From: Muscardinus avellanarius
Taxonomy: Eukaryota; Chordata; Mammalia; Rodentia; Gliridae
Length of the DNA: 64,000 bases
Reading direction: 5' to 3'
Assembly: GCA_963383645.1 (NCBI GenBank)
Contig: OY726557.1
Location: forward strand, 149,907,860-149,971,859
Under the pieces are notes generated by a model. It did no database searches. It was given only the letters and a program-made list of their open reading frames with translations, and was not told the DNA's origin. Shown piece by piece: positions 30,922-42,454 of this stretch. Both the position numbers and the translations under genes were made by a program. Each line of letters starts with the position of its first letter. Position 1 is the first letter of the stretch.

Positions 30922-32417
30922 TAAATAAAAAGGAAATACAAAAGAATTAATACAGATGAATATTTCTTTCTTGGTATGTGTGAGGTTTTTAAGTATAAAT
31001 AAATATAAAAGCCTATTGATAATATTAAGGGATTTAGTTACATGGACATTGGACTATATAAATGATTTACACCTTTTAATTTATTTTGTTGGTGCCTCAA
31101 CTTTTTTAAAGTCGAGTAATCCCGGAGAAATATCTATTGCTTCTTGTGTCTAGGAGTTATTTCTTCAACTTTGCTATCAAACAGAAACAACCCAACCACG
31201 ATCCTTTGTTCCTGTAGTTCCAAAATGACTGGGCTGGGAAAGATATATGTATGGTGTCAGGAGCCATTTCTGCTGTTAAGGTGGATGACTAGCTTCTTAG
31301 CAAAGCTTATTCGAACAAAAAGAACAATATTGAATTTTCTAGAGTCTAAGCTTATGATTTCTTTCATTTTCATGTTCTCTGCAGCACATGGTATATAATT
31401 ACTTCCTAATCTGCATATAAATTTTAAAATCATCCTAAAATCCACAAATTGTTTTCAGGGAGTCAATCTATAAGCAAGAGATTAGCCAGCATGTAAGTTG
31501 AGTTATGAAGTTCTGGGCGGACTTATGACTCTTGCTGCTAACATTTAAATATGATCTGTAGGATATCTCAAATAGAATGACCATGTTTCCAAGCGAATGA
31601 CTAAAAATTTGGATGCGATCCATGGACATTGATGTCTACTGAGAATTTATATCCAGTTTTATAACTGCAACGTATTGGGATGGTCATTTCAGTAGCCATA
31701 TGAATTAAGCTGCCATCAAGGTTTACAATAATGGTGCCTATGTTTGTATTTTATCCCTCTTGATTTTAAATGTTATTACTTCATGAGGAAAGAAAATAAA
31801 TTTTTCTTCTTTTTTTTTTTCTTTTTACCACTTTGGTGTTTGGTTTGGCCAAATAGCATCATTTTGCAGGAGGGCTGCCACAGCTGTCTGTGCAGACTAA
31901 GGCGCGAGTCACACCAGTGTGACATAAATTGCACTTAGTCTAGACTCACACAGAGTCCTGCTTTCATAGCTGGTGATGGCAGCCCCCTTCATAGAGGCAA
32001 TTTGGAATGTGGGTGCTAGAGTCAAAACCTCTCTTCAGTGTGCACTTTCAGAAAGAAGTGACTATTTACTGGTGTCCTTAAACAGCTCAAACTGGCTTGA
32101 GAAAGCAGACTGCACACATCCCTTCTGCACTCCACACTCCCTGCTGTCAAGCTGGTAGCTTGAAATATGCCATAGAAGAAGTATTTGTACCATGAAAATA
32201 TGAAAATTCTAAGATAAAGGCTTGTACATTTTTTTATTTTCAGATTTCTGATTATTACACATTTATAACATACCACTGCACTTTACAATGAACAGACTCC
32301 CGGAGTTATAGTGGGGGGTTAACTAGAAATGTAGGCTCATATTCGTTTCCTGGAAAGGATTGGAATACTGCACCTAGTTTATCTACAAAGAGATTAAGTT
32401 GTCAAAACAAAGGAGCC
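30922..32417. other. About 1.5 kb without recognised repeats
   Basis: AT-rich, no SINE inside. The most GC-balanced part is 31840-32160. Overlapping short frames on both strands (84 aa each) show no recognised motif. Candidate single-copy DNA. Confidence 0.4.
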
Positions 32418-32664
32418 AAAGAATCTCATACCAAGCCAGGTGTGGTGGCACACACCTGTAATCCCAGTACTTCAGAGGCTGAGAAAGAAGAATCACAGAT
32501 TAGAGGACAGCCTCAGCAATTTAGCAAGACTCTCAGCAACCTACTGAGACCTTATTTCAAAATAGAGAATAAAAATGGCTGGGGATGTAGCTCCGTGGTA
32601 GAATGCCACTGAATTAAATCCCCAATATCACAAGAAAAAAAAACAACAAAGAATCTCATACCAA
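32418..32664 (+). mobile_element. B1-dID SINE with perfect 17-bp target duplication
   Basis: 'aaagaatctcataccaa' occurs at 32418-32434 and again at 32648-32664. Between them is a complete dimer: 'gccaggtgtggtggcacaca', 'ttcagaggctgag', 'ggctggggatgtagctccgtg', 'tccccaatatcac', A tail. The ID half keeps tRNA-like A- and B-box sequences ('ttaaatcccc' is a degraded B box), which drive RNA polymerase III in the family. Confidence 0.96.
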
Positions 32665-34469
32665 CCCTATGCTCACTCAAGTGGCCAAGAAAAAGGAAAG
32701 TCAAAATTCTTTCAGTGGAAGATGTCTGACAACCTCTGAGGGAAAGGAAACAGAAAAAGGCCATGATTTTCTCAAACCTTGACATACACACAACTTAGCT
32801 CTCTTACAAAAAAGTAATCTCGATTTGCAATTTCATCAGTAAAGCATCAGATATTTCTATGTGTGCTCTAATAAACCATATTGACTTTCCTGTCTACACT
32901 TTTCCAATGCCAACCCCAGTGGCCTCTAATTTTTAAGGACCCACCTATCAGAGATACTGATAGAGTCCAGAAATCAAAAGAGAATAGCTGGCATTCTCTT
33001 TTGAATAGAAAGATTGAGAGGTCACAAAGAATCAAAACATGAAACATTCTTCAATATATTTAAAATAGTTAAGGATACCTATTAGTTTCTCTCTGTGTAC
33101 TTTTAAATACCTTAATATGTTATGTGACATATGATATATGTGTTTAAATTAACTTTAATCTTCACTAAAGAATAGCTAGTTAATATCTGATATAACATAA
33201 TTAGAAAGCCACACTCCAGACATGCTTAATTAGCATTTTAAAAGTCCCAGTCCATACAACAGAGGAATCTACTGCTTGTACTTCCAGTATCATCTAATCA
33301 ACACCAGAGTGGTTATACCAACATAAGAGGTATTAAAAGTAATTGTTCAATGGAGAAATTAATAGTATTTAAGGTATATGATTAGTTAGGAAAGTTACAT
33401 GAGCTTTTTCTTCTTTATATGAAAAAGTAAAAGATTACAGCAAGCCTAGCAACCTAATACTGTCATACCAGTGCCATAAGTCTAGAATTTCATGTGACCT
33501 GGCATCCCTCTCACTCAAAAGGCTTTCTCTCCTAAATGAAATGCATGGCTGCCCAAGCCTGCCATGAAACTACTCTATCCATCTTGCAATTCCATTCCAT
33601 GGGACACCTGTCTCCTTTTCTTCCTGATCACCCAGTTACCCTATATGACCAGACTGCCCTGCAGTTAGATGAAGCCATGTATCTTACTTCTGCCAGTGCA
33701 GTGCAATGCAGAACCTCTGGGTGGAAAAAGCCTCTTTGAATGACTGCATAGAGCAAACTCCCTCAAACAGTGACCTGCACTGGCTACAACATAAATGAGA
33801 TAGATGCCATTATTATATTTGGCCTTGCCATCGATGCTTGGAGATTACATGATAGCAATTGGCATACTTGGACTAAATAAAACAGTCACAAACAACATTG
33901 AAAACAGAACTTTGGAGGACAAAACTAAAGTCATTTATATCTATAACTAAATAAAGATTTCTATTATAAGAAGTGTCTAGACTCAATGCCTCAGAAAAGA
34001 AAGATGCTTTAATCTTGAATGTGGCTAAATCAAAGATACAAGGCTTGGTTATGCTTACTGATTCTCTTTCTTGATAATTCTTAGGATGGCCTTAAAAAGA
34101 ATTTCTGGATATGGCAAATAATATTGATCTCCTATCACACAGCCAACTTTCTCTCCTCAACTCATAAAAATGCATCAGGAATTCAGCACAAATTTACAAT
34201 AGATGAGTAATATTCAAATAGAATGCAAAATAAGAAAAATTAGCATATGTTATTTTGGGTAAAAAATCACAGGTACTTTTTGAAATAACACAACATCCCT
34301 GCTTGTTGAATTTTCCTTCTCTCTAAAAAGATTCTGAAAAACATCACCAATAAAATGACTTCTTTACTCCATTTTTTGTTAAAATACTGCTATTAGTGGA
34401 ATAAGCAACTTTTCCCAATAAAATGTTTCTGTTGTATAAAATCTGATATGCAAGAATTTTCAAATATAT
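32665..34469. other. About 1.8 kb without recognised repeats
   Basis: Longest SINE-free stretch so far. A 67-aa + frame at 33536-33739 lies in its most GC-balanced part, but no motif, splice site context or family likeness supports an exon. Possibly a diverged old repeat at 33480-33800. Confidence 0.4.
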
Positions 34470-34703
34470 AACCCATTATTTGTGTGTGTGTGTGTGTGGT
34501 ACTGGGGATGGAACCCAGGGCATTTTTACCTCAAGGCTACACTTCCAGACCTAATTTATATTTGTTTGGAAACAGGGTCTCACGAGGTTGCTGAGAACCT
34601 CACTAAGTAACTGAGGCTGGCTTTAAACCTGCGCAATCATCCTATCTCAGCCTCCCAAGTACTGGAATTACAAGAATGCACCACCATGCCTGGCAACCCA
34701 TTA
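34470..34703 (-). mobile_element. B1-dID SINE with 9-bp target duplication and (TG)n tail
   Basis: 'aacccatta' at 34470-34478 and 34695-34703. The tail on the complementary strand is (CA)n, seen here as TG at 34480-34497. 'ggtactggggatggaacccag', 'ggaaacagggtctcacgaggt', 'accatgcctggc'. Confidence 0.95.
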
Positions 34704-34879
34704 AGTTTTAGAGCAACTAAACCTCAAAGGATTGCTTCCCTAGGAACCCAAGGAAAACAAGAGAAATGTGGCTATAATCAACCATCACTTTCTGACGCTT
34801 GAAAATTTCATTATTTTATTTGCATTCCATAATTTTCTCTGTGGTTCTTGTAACTTTACTTTGGGAGAAAAAAACCTTT

Positions 34880-35345
34880 TTTTGTTTTAGAATAGTTTTA
34901 TATTTATAAAAATGTTGCAAAAAAGCAGAAATTTTTATATGAGCCTATGAAATTCCTCATGTTTTACAAACATCTGTGTTACCATGGTCATTTGTCATAA
35001 CTACAAAAACAGCACTAGTATGTCACAATTAACTAGACTCAGTGGTTTATTCTGTTTTATTGGCTTGCTCCTCAATGTCCTTTTTCTACTCCAGGGTTCC
35101 ATAAAGAGTACCATATTACATTGAACCATTGAATCTCCTTTAACAGTTTCTCACAAATAAACCTTTTCATTGATGACACTACAGTTTGAAAAAGCACCAG
35201 GCAAAGTTTTTGCAGAATGACACACGATTTGGATTTGTTCAGTGCCATTTTCATGACTATATAGGAGGGATAGGTATTAGGTAGAAAGACCACAGAAGTG
35301 AAATGTCTTATTATATTAAGGATACATGCTATTGACATGACTAAT
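34880..35345 (-). mobile_element. Old L1 (mammal-wide L1M type) 3' UTR fragment
   Basis: 'ttttagaatagttttatatt', 'gtttattctgttttattgg', 'caatgtcctttttctactccag', 'cacagaagtgaaatgtctta' and 'tacatgctattgacatgact' follow the order of a long, well-known 3' UTR segment of old mammalian L1 in antisense. The 88-aa - frame here is accidental. Confidence 0.6.
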
Positions 35346-35382
35346 CACTGATGGAGTTAAATTTGGTCACCTTTGTGTGCAT

Positions 35383-35545
35383 GATACTGAGTGTTTGAAG
35401 CCAGGGGCATTCTATCTTCAAATTAATCCCTATTTTATTTTTTATTCCGAAGCATAGTCTACTATGTTGACAAGGGTTTTGCTAAGTTGCTGAGATTGGT
35501 CTCCAACCCACAATCCTCTTATCTCAGTCTTCCAAGTACTGATAA
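35383..35545 (-). mobile_element. B1-dID SINE, old and 5'-shortened
   Basis: 'gatactgagtgtttgaagcc', 'gggcattctatcttcaaatt', 'cagtcttccaagtactga'. The end of the B1 half is lost. Confidence 0.8.
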
Positions 35546-35639
35546 ACATATACTGATATATCTAGATAGAAATATATAGCTTGTGTGATTATAGAAGCTA
35601 ACAAATAAAAAAACTCTGCAGTAAAGGCAGACCTTGATT

Positions 35640-35885
35640 GTAAGGAAGAGTTGCTTTTGTAGTCTGGTGCCAAAAATTCCTCTTTGCCTGGGCAAGGTGA
35701 GCTGTTTGTCTACTAAGAGCGTCAACTAATTGGATGAAGCCTATCCACATTATTGAGAGTAGCCTACTTTACTCAGTGTCTACTGATTTAAATGCTAACC
35801 TCATCTCGAAAATTATTCCCTCACAGAAGCATGCCCAAATAGTTATTATGTCCTTAGCCAAGCTGATACATAAAAGTAATCATCA
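35640..35885 (+). repeat. Old mammalian interspersed repeat, family B copy 2
   Basis: Partner of 30385-30645: 'gcctatccacattattgagag', 'ctactgatttaaatgctaac', 'ccctcacagaagcatgccca', 'aagctgatacataaaagtaa', 'catcaca'. Same orientation as copy 1. Confidence 0.6.
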
Positions 35886-35989
35886 CAGAATTTATCCTGT
35901 GGTAAGAAAAGGAAGTATATCAATGATTCTTTTTCTTTTCTAGGTCATGGATAGGGACTATGGTTTATCTATTTGTGTTTGTGTGTGGA

Positions 35990-36264
35990 GGGAGGTGGGT
36001 AGTGAGGATTAAACCCGGGGATATTTTTCTACCTCTGAGCTGCGTCCACATATTTTTAAAATATAGAGCATATACTTATATATGTTTACATATATTTATA
36101 TTTCATTTATATATAAAATACATATATGTGTGTGTATATATTTTTTTAAAAAAACAGGGTCTAGCTAAATTGCAGAGGACCTTGCTGAGTTACTGAGGCT
36201 GGTCTTGAACCTATCTCCATCTTCCAAGTACTGAGATCACAGGCATGTGTCACCACACCCAGCT
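35990..36264 (-). mobile_element. B1-dID SINE with expanded AT-rich linker
   Basis: ID half 'agtgaggattaaacccgggg...tctacctctgagctgcgtcc', then about 90 bp of TATA/ATTT sequence in the linker, then B1 half 'aaaacagggtctagctaaatt...tgtgtcaccacacccagct'. Confidence 0.88.
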
Positions 36265-36372
36265 ATCTTTCATCTTAATGCTAGTAGCTTCAGTGTCCGG
36301 CTCTGTGCCTTGTGGAGGAAAGGCATCCAATGGGCACTTGTTAGACTGAATGCATAGAAAAATTAATGGCTG

Positions 36373-36577
36373 AGCCAGGCCTGGTGGCCCACGTTTGTAG
36401 TCCCAGCATTTGGGAGGCTGAGACAGGAAGATCACCATTCTCAGACAGCCTCAGCTACTTAGTGAGGCCCTTTGCAAGTCAGTGAAGCTGTGTTTCAAAA
36501 TAAAGAATAAAAAATAGGGCTGGAAGTGTTACTTGTAGGTAGAATGCCCCGGGTTCAATCCCTAGTACTGCAAAAGA
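36373..36577 (+). mobile_element. B1-dID SINE
   Basis: 'gagccaggcctggtggccca', 'cctcagctacttagtgaggcc', 'gggctggaagtgttacttgta', 'ccgggttcaatccctagtac'. Confidence 0.93.
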
Positions 36578-36639
36578 AATAATAATGACCGCTATTTCTG
36601 ACATTTTATATGCCTATTTGTGACATTTATGTGTGTTTT

Positions 36640-36775
36640 TCATAATAACTCTAACAGCATGAATGCTCATTTAATAGACCCGAGTTGATTCTTAAAGATG
36701 TTGGGTTGTCTTGCCTATGATTCTACATATGGTAGACTATAAAATTTGAACCTAAGACTGTGTCTTTGAGGCACA
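36640..36775 (-). mobile_element. MIR SINE fragment
   Basis: 'atgctcatttaatagacccgag', 'gtcttgcctatgattctacat', 'tttgaacctaagactgtgtc' resemble the complement of MIR. A second weak match follows at 36960-37025. Confidence 0.5.
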
Positions 36776-37759
36776 TTTTCTTCCTCTTGATCACGGATGC
36801 CAGTAGGGCTCAGCTCCTGTGTCTGCTGCATACTGCAGTCAGTTCTGTTAAAAAGTGAGCATCTCCATGTGGGCTCTGCACAGGAGATGACTTGCTATGG
36901 AAGCAGGATGAGGTGTGCACATTTGGTGTCTTGGCTTCACATTATAATGTGTTTCCAAAATGACAAAGATAGAGTGAGCAATTTACCCAAGGTCATCATT
37001 CAATATGATAAGGAAGGAAGCTAAAATTCCCCCAATTTTCAGCACTGCATATGAAATTGCACTGTTTCTTTCTTTCAGGATCTCATTAGCACATCATGCA
37101 AGCAGTCTAGTTGGGTGTGGGAAGAAAAAAATTGAGAAATATAACCTTGTCTGGCAATAGAGAAAGAAAAACAGCAAAATTTTTGTATTCTTTCTCCTTA
37201 AAGTCATCACAATGTCTGAGCTACCCTTTCTTTACACATAAGGCTTCAATGTAATGCTCTCTGGACTCTATGCTTCAAGACTAGCTTATACAAAGATTAC
37301 TTCAGAAGTTCAGCAGGAAAATAATACCTGTACATGGGATCTGAGATATACACACCTTATCACAAATCCAATTCCACAGTAAGTTACTGGCATATTTCTT
37401 TCAAGCCCTTTAAGATTTTTTTCTTCCCTTTGTTAGACCACAAGAACTGATATCTATTTCATCCTGCATATCTCTTCCTAAGAGGTGGCGTATTAATATA
37501 AGAAACCACTATCATCTCCTAAAATAAGGAGGTTACCTGCAGCCACATTTTTGTGGCCTTTTCTTGTTCGTTTTTATTCTGTGCTGTGAAGGTTTTGTCA
37601 TTTTTCTCTTATATAAAGTGTGGGATGGCTTTAGATGCTTGCATGCGTGCATGGCAGCACTGCAAGTTTCCTTTAATAACCACAGAACTTTGTAGCAAAC
37701 TCATTTACCTTCTGAAATGATGAAGGCAGTTTTCAAACTACAAAATTGCCATCCATGTA

Positions 37760-37761
<2 letters not shown>
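36776..37761. other. About 1 kb without clear features
   Basis: Apart from the weak MIR-like phrase near 36970, nothing is recognised. Confidence 0.4.

Positions 37762-37802
<41 letters not shown>
37762..37802. repeat. (ATT)n microsatellite
   Basis: About 13 ATT units, not joined to a SINE. Confidence 0.97.
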
Positions 37803-37804
<2 letters not shown>

Positions 37805-38004
37805 ATGATAGCCAAGCAGAAAATATTGATTAAATTCTCTGACAATCCCCAGTTTCAAATATAGGACATTATAGTGGCTGTTTCAACCCTTTGGAAATAT
37901 GCCCAGTGAACACTTCTGGTTCAAGAATTGTGGTATCTTGGATAAATAATACAAATGGTACTTTTATGAAAAAAGACAAATTTCTCAGAACTCATTATAT
38001 AAAC

Positions 38005-38039
<35 letters not shown>
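38005..38039. repeat. (ATT)n microsatellite at a SINE tail
   Basis: About 11 ATT units joined to the SINE that follows. Confidence 0.97.
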
Positions 38040-38040
<1 letters not shown>

Positions 38041-38206
38041 TGGGGACTGAATCCAGGAACATTTTACCTCCAAGCTATACCTCTAACCCTTTTCATTTTT
38101 TATTTTGAAGCAGGATCTCACTAAGTTACTGAAGCTGGCCTCAAAACTGGCCTCCTGTTTTAGCCTCCCAAGTACTGGGATTACAGCCATGCACCACAGT
38201 GCCTGT
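38040..38206 (-). mobile_element. B1-dID SINE
   Basis: 'ctggggactgaatccaggaac', 'tattttgaagcaggatctcac', 'cctcccaagtactgggattac'. Confidence 0.92.
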
Positions 38207-38291
38207 CTGAAATCATTATTAATGTCATTGTCACTTGGAAAGATCACTTCACTATTTTTTCATTTCATTCTCTTTAGGAAATCTTGCAAAA

Positions 38292-38475
38292 AGAAAGGTC
38301 CAAGCCGGGCGTGGTGGCGCACGCTTGTAATCCCCGCGCTTGGGAGGCGGAGACAGGAGGATCGCGCAGGTTCGAAGCCAGCCGTGCTGGCGTAAGAGAC
38401 CCTGTTTCAAAAATATAAAATAGGTCTGGGAGTGTAGCCCGGAGGAAGGAGGGCTTCCAGGAACCCCAGTACCAC

Positions 38476-38509
<34 letters not shown>

Positions 38510-38519
38510 AAGGTCCAAG
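38292..38519 (+). mobile_element. Young-type B1-dID SINE with perfect 13-bp target duplication
   Basis: 'agaaaggtccaag' at 38292-38304 and 38507-38519. The element is close to an apparent consensus of the young copies: 'gccgggcgtggtggcgcacg', 'gggaggcggagacaggagga', 'ctggcgtaagagaccctg', 'aggtctgggagtgtagcccg', 'ttccaggaaccccagtacc', then about 31 A. Of the copies here it is the best candidate for a recent, possibly polymorphic insertion. Confidence 0.97.
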
Positions 38520-38531
38520 AAACAATCAAGA

Positions 38532-38607
38532 GGGGCTGACAATACAGCTCAGTTAGTGCCTGGCTAGTATTATAAAGGCCTTGAGTTCAATCTCTAGTAT
38601 CACAAAA
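38532..38607 (+). mobile_element. Stand-alone ID SINE
   Basis: 'aggggctgacaatacagctc', 'agtgcctggctagtattataaa', 'ccttgagttcaatctctagtatc' then A-rich. It keeps the 'gcctggctag...' stretch of ID/BC1-type elements that the dimer's ID half lacks, so it is a monomeric ID rather than a broken dimer. Confidence 0.75.
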
Positions 38608-39007
38608 ATAAATTAATTAAATAAGAAATAACTTTTAATTTAAGTAAAGGAGAAGAAACAACTAAGAAGGACCTGGATGCTAGTGAAGCCAGTGTTATTA
38701 GATGGCAGGATACAGACAGTCCCTCCATCTCCACCCCAACATGTGTGCTCAGATGTGTCCCTTGACTCAGCAGTCTTCTTAGAGGTCTGTGAGGTGATGG
38801 TTCATTTTAAATTTCATTTCTGTGGCTCTAGAATGGCCACATTTCCTGTGTTCTCTTTCACAAACATGTAAAAGGAAGAGAAGGATTTTGTCAACTTCAC
38901 TGGATTTATTCATTTAAAAATATATAAATAATAGTAATGTATTCTCTACTGTGTAGCTAACATATACACACAAGTGATAAAAAATTATTGCTAAGATTTA
39001 TTAACCA
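38608..39007. other. No recognised feature
   Basis: Single-copy-looking sequence. Confidence 0.4.
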
Positions 39008-39148
39008 AGATGGGTGTGGTGGCACAAGCCTGTAATCCCAGTTACTGAAAGGCTGAGATAGGAGGATCACAGGTTTAAGGCCAGCCTTAGTAAATTAGCA
39101 AGACCATCAGCAATTTAGCAACATCTTTTTCAAAAATAAAAATAACCT
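39008..39148 (+). mobile_element. B1 half of a B1-dID SINE
   Basis: 'agatgggtgtggtggcacaa', 'tcacaggtttaaggccagcct', 'catctttttcaaaaataaaa'. No ID half follows; the next SINE begins at once. Confidence 0.87.
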
Positions 39149-39358
39149 AGCTGGGTGTGGTGGCGCACGCTTGTAATCCCAGCATTTGGGAGGCTGAGAC
39201 CAGAGGACTGCAGGTTCACAGCCAGCCTCAGCTACTTAGTGAGGCCCTCTGCAACTCAGTGAAATCCTGTTTCAAAATAAAAAAATAAAAAAATAAAACA
39301 TAAGGCTGGGAGTATAGCTCAGAGGTAGAATGACGCTGGGGTTCTACCCCAGTTCCAC
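39149..39358 (+). mobile_element. B1-dID SINE inserted at the linker of the preceding one
   Basis: 'gctgggtgtggtggcgcacgc', 'cctcagctacttagtgaggcc', 'ggctgggagtatagctcagag', 'tctaccccagttccac'. The tail became (CA)n at 39356-39376. Confidence 0.94.
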
Positions 39359-39493
39359 ACACACACACACACACAATGAAAAAGTCACAATTGAAAAAAA
39401 GTCACAGCTGTTTTGTAATAAAGTTTCTACCTTCTACCCATTTAATGAAATTCAAAGTAAGTGGATAGCTCAAGGTTTCAAAGTTGACTTAAG

Positions 39494-39655
39494 AACCATG
39501 CATAATGGTACAAACCTGAAATCCCAGTACTTGACATGCTAACACAGGAGGACCACAGGTTCAAGGACAGCCTCAGCAAAGTAGTAAGACCTTGTTTCGA
39601 AATAAAAAATATAAAATTGGGCTCGGGGATAGAATGTTATTGGGTTCAATTTATA
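39494..39655 (+). mobile_element. B1-dID SINE, shortened ID half
   Basis: 'accatgcataatggtacaaa', 'agaccttgtttcgaaataaaa', 'gggctcggggatagaatgt'. Confidence 0.87.
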
Positions 39656-40379
39656 AAAGGAAGCTGACTAAGGTGGTAGAAATTGGATTGGCATTTAACT
39701 CTTACTTCTTCCAGTGTTGTGCTCTACTATGCCTCGAGGCTACTCAAAGCCCTTGCAAAAGATCCTCCTCTAACCTCCTAAAGATTTTGGTCCTGTGTCA
39801 TCCTGACACCGATCACTTTACAGAATCTCCTAGACTTTAAGGAGAATGCAGAAGAAGAGGAACACAGTTGAAGGGTGACTCCCTAGAACACACAACCTCT
39901 GAGCAGAGTCCCAAGCACATGGAAGAGTTGGTGAAGGAGAAAGAAGATGTGAGGTGATGTCCAGAGGAGAACATTTATATGGAAAGTAGTGACATACAGA
40001 CAAATGCATAGGAGAACATTGCTTTATTTAGGGACCTATGAATTATGGACTTACTTGTAAGAGAGAAGTAATAGAGAAGAATCCTCTTTCTTTTCATGGT
40101 ATCCATCTATCACAGGCTTTGGCTAGGTGTGCGACACCTCTTGCCCTCCAACCTCAAGCTCTCAGGGCACAAAGGTTCTACGTTTTAGCTCTTCACTACC
40201 CACCTAGCCCTTCACAGGTTTGCGCCCTCAATAAATGTGACAAATATATCTACTGAATAGTATGATTTAAACGTGTCCTTAACTTCACTAAGCCTGTTTC
40301 TCGCTTATTAAATAAGGGTAATAATAGTACTTGCCTGTTACCTTCATATACGGATTAGATTTTTAAAAAGTATTAGATA
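39656..40379. other. No recognised feature
   Basis: Single-copy-looking sequence with short accidental frames (82 and 72 aa). Confidence 0.4.
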
Positions 40380-40566
40380 AGCCAGGAGTGGTGGCACATG
40401 CTCATAATCCCAGTACATGGGAAGTTGAGACAGCAGGATCACAGGTTCGAAGACAACTTTCAATAACTTAGTGAGATCCCATTTCAAAATAAAAAATAAA
40501 AGGGCTGGGGGTGTAGCTCAGAGGTAATATGCCAGTGGATCAGTGGATTCAATCCTCCATACCTAG
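40380..40566 (+). mobile_element. B1-dID SINE
   Basis: 'agccaggagtggtggcacat', 'gatcccatttcaaaataaaa', 'gggctgggggtgtagctcag', 'attcaatcctccatacc'. A 10-bp 'cagtggatca' duplication sits in the ID half. Confidence 0.93.
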
Positions 40567-40587
40567 AGAGGAAGAGGGAGAGGGAAA

Positions 40588-40588
<1 letters not shown>

Positions 40589-40638
<50 letters not shown>
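40589..40638. repeat. (GA)n microsatellite at a SINE tail
   Basis: About 24 GA units after an A/G-rich stretch. Confidence 0.97.
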
Positions 40639-40642
<4 letters not shown>

Positions 40643-40839
40643 TTCCTAAATAAAGATTGGTTATAGTATTCAGAACATAATAAAATCTCAATATATCTTA
40701 TCTAGTTACTGCTTTTTGTTATTAGTGGTAGAAGTATTGTGGTACTGTGTTTATGCTCAAGGCACCATTCAGTATAAACTCATAAAATCATCACTCAGAT
40801 AAAAAAAAACAGAGTCTGATATTCCATGCAAATTATGTA

Positions 40840-41375
40840 ATCTTGTTCTTCTTTATGGCTGAGTAGAATTCCATTGTGTATATATCCCATAATTTTGTAA
40901 CCCATTCCTCTGCTGATGGACACCTCAGCTGGATCCATAGTTTGGCAATTATGAATTATGCTACTAAACATAGATATGCATGCATTACTATGGTCGTATG
41001 GTTTCAAATATTTTAGGTAGATATCCAGTACTGGTATACCTGGGTCATCTGATAGGCTCATTTCTATTCTTCTGAGAATTCATTGCACTATTTTCCAAAG
41101 TAGTTGCAGTAACTTGCAATCCCACCAACAATGTATCAGAGTTTCTACTTATCCATATCCTCACCAGTATTTATTATTGTATGTGTTTGTTTCTTTGTTT
41201 GAAGTACTGGGGATGAAACAGCTGAGGCTGGTCACAAAGTGTGATCCTCCTGTCTCTGCCTCCCGAATGCTGGGATTACAAGCGCGGGCCACCACGCCTG
41301 GCTTGCTTGTGATTTTAATGATTGTTATTCTAATTAGAGTTAGGGGAAATCTAAGGGTAGTTTTGATTTTATAAT
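40840..41375 (-). mobile_element. L1 ORF2 3' coding fragment, interrupted by a SINE
   Basis: 'ttctttatggctgagtagaattccattgtg', 'ccattcctctgctgatggaca', 'attatgaattatgctactaaa', 'gtatacctgggtcatct' and 'cttgcaatcccaccaacaat' are the complement of the ORF2 C-terminal coding region. The element resumes after the SINE at 41304-41375. No 3' tail on the left, so both ends are lost. Confidence 0.85.
41200..41303 (-). mobile_element. B1-dID SINE with central deletion, inside L1
   Basis: 'agtactggggatgaaa' joins directly to 'cagctgaggctggtcacaaa', removing most of the ID half and linker. The B1 end 'ccaccacgcctggc' is intact. Confidence 0.88.
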
Positions 41376-42454
41376 CTTCTGAAAGTCTAAATTTGTAAGT
41401 CATAGCTAGTTCTCTGTTACAAAGTTAACTTCCAAGGCTGTCCCAATAAGATCATGATGTAGCAGACTTGATACTACGTTCAATACAAACAGCTGGCCAG
41501 AGACCATTGGTTTTTCAATGTCCTCAAAAATTCTATTTAAGGGGCCCTTTCTATTTTTGTGCAGAACTAAGTCAAGCAAACTCTTGGCAAAAGTGCAATA
41601 ATCTCAACTCCAGGATCCTGTTATCAGTCACCTCTCCTTCAATTCAAATGCCCTTGGTGTACTAATTTGGGATTTCTGTGTCACTTTCTATCATGTATGC
41701 CTAAAGAAAGCTCTCTAAAATTTGGAGGGAAAGGTCTTTAGTCTTCTATGTGTTCACCTTGCAAGTGACACCAACATTTAATTAGGGAAAAAAGTCAAAT
41801 TGAGCTAAGAGTTTGTACACATCTTTCAGCTATTCTGCATTCCAGAAAAAATAAAGGCTTGGGGATTGTTTTTCCTACCAGTGGGCTGAAACAATTAGAC
41901 TCATATATATCTTTGTACCTTAATGGGAAAGTCCTTTACTGGATAAATGAGACTTGTATTTAGAATTTCTCCTCTATATTAAGCATATCAAAAATTCTCC
42001 TTTTAAAAGCTGATTTACACCTCCCACCTCCACCTCAAATTTAAAGTAGGTTGGGTCTCATCCCAGCAGTAAGAGAAATGGAGTAAAGGGGTTCTGGGTA
42101 GGGAGAAAGACTGTGTCTCTCTTGCATCACCTGGGCTTTGGAACACCATATGAGTAACTCATACCCACATGTTTCCCCTCACAGTCTGCAAGTGAATTAC
42201 ACCCTTGGGGTAGTGCAAGAAGTCGGCCTCACTATGACCTGTCTTAAACCAAGTCATGCGATGAAGTGCGTCATCATCTCTTCCTACCTCTTAATCTTCT
42301 TTGACTTGATACTGATCACTCTCCGTGACCTCCTGAGCCTTGCCCCCAAGCACCTCCTCAGATGGCAAGGCAGCCTGGTGCGGTCAGTGGGTGCTGTCAG
42401 CTCTTTGGTTGGTACATCCCCTCCCAGCCACCATACCTTGGGAGCTAGGTGCTT
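41376..42454. other. About 1.1 kb without recognised repeats
   Basis: The 108-aa + frame at 42138-42464 has a hydrophobic stretch but no motif I know. No evidence for a gene. Confidence 0.4.

Noticed and set aside
34880..35345. 88-aa minus frame as a gene
   Set aside because: The interval reads as an antisense 3' UTR of an old mammalian L1.
38532..38607. tRNA gene (tRNA-like box sequences in this and other ID halves)
   Set aside because: The cloverleaf is not kept, an A-rich tail follows, and the sequence matches an ID SINE.
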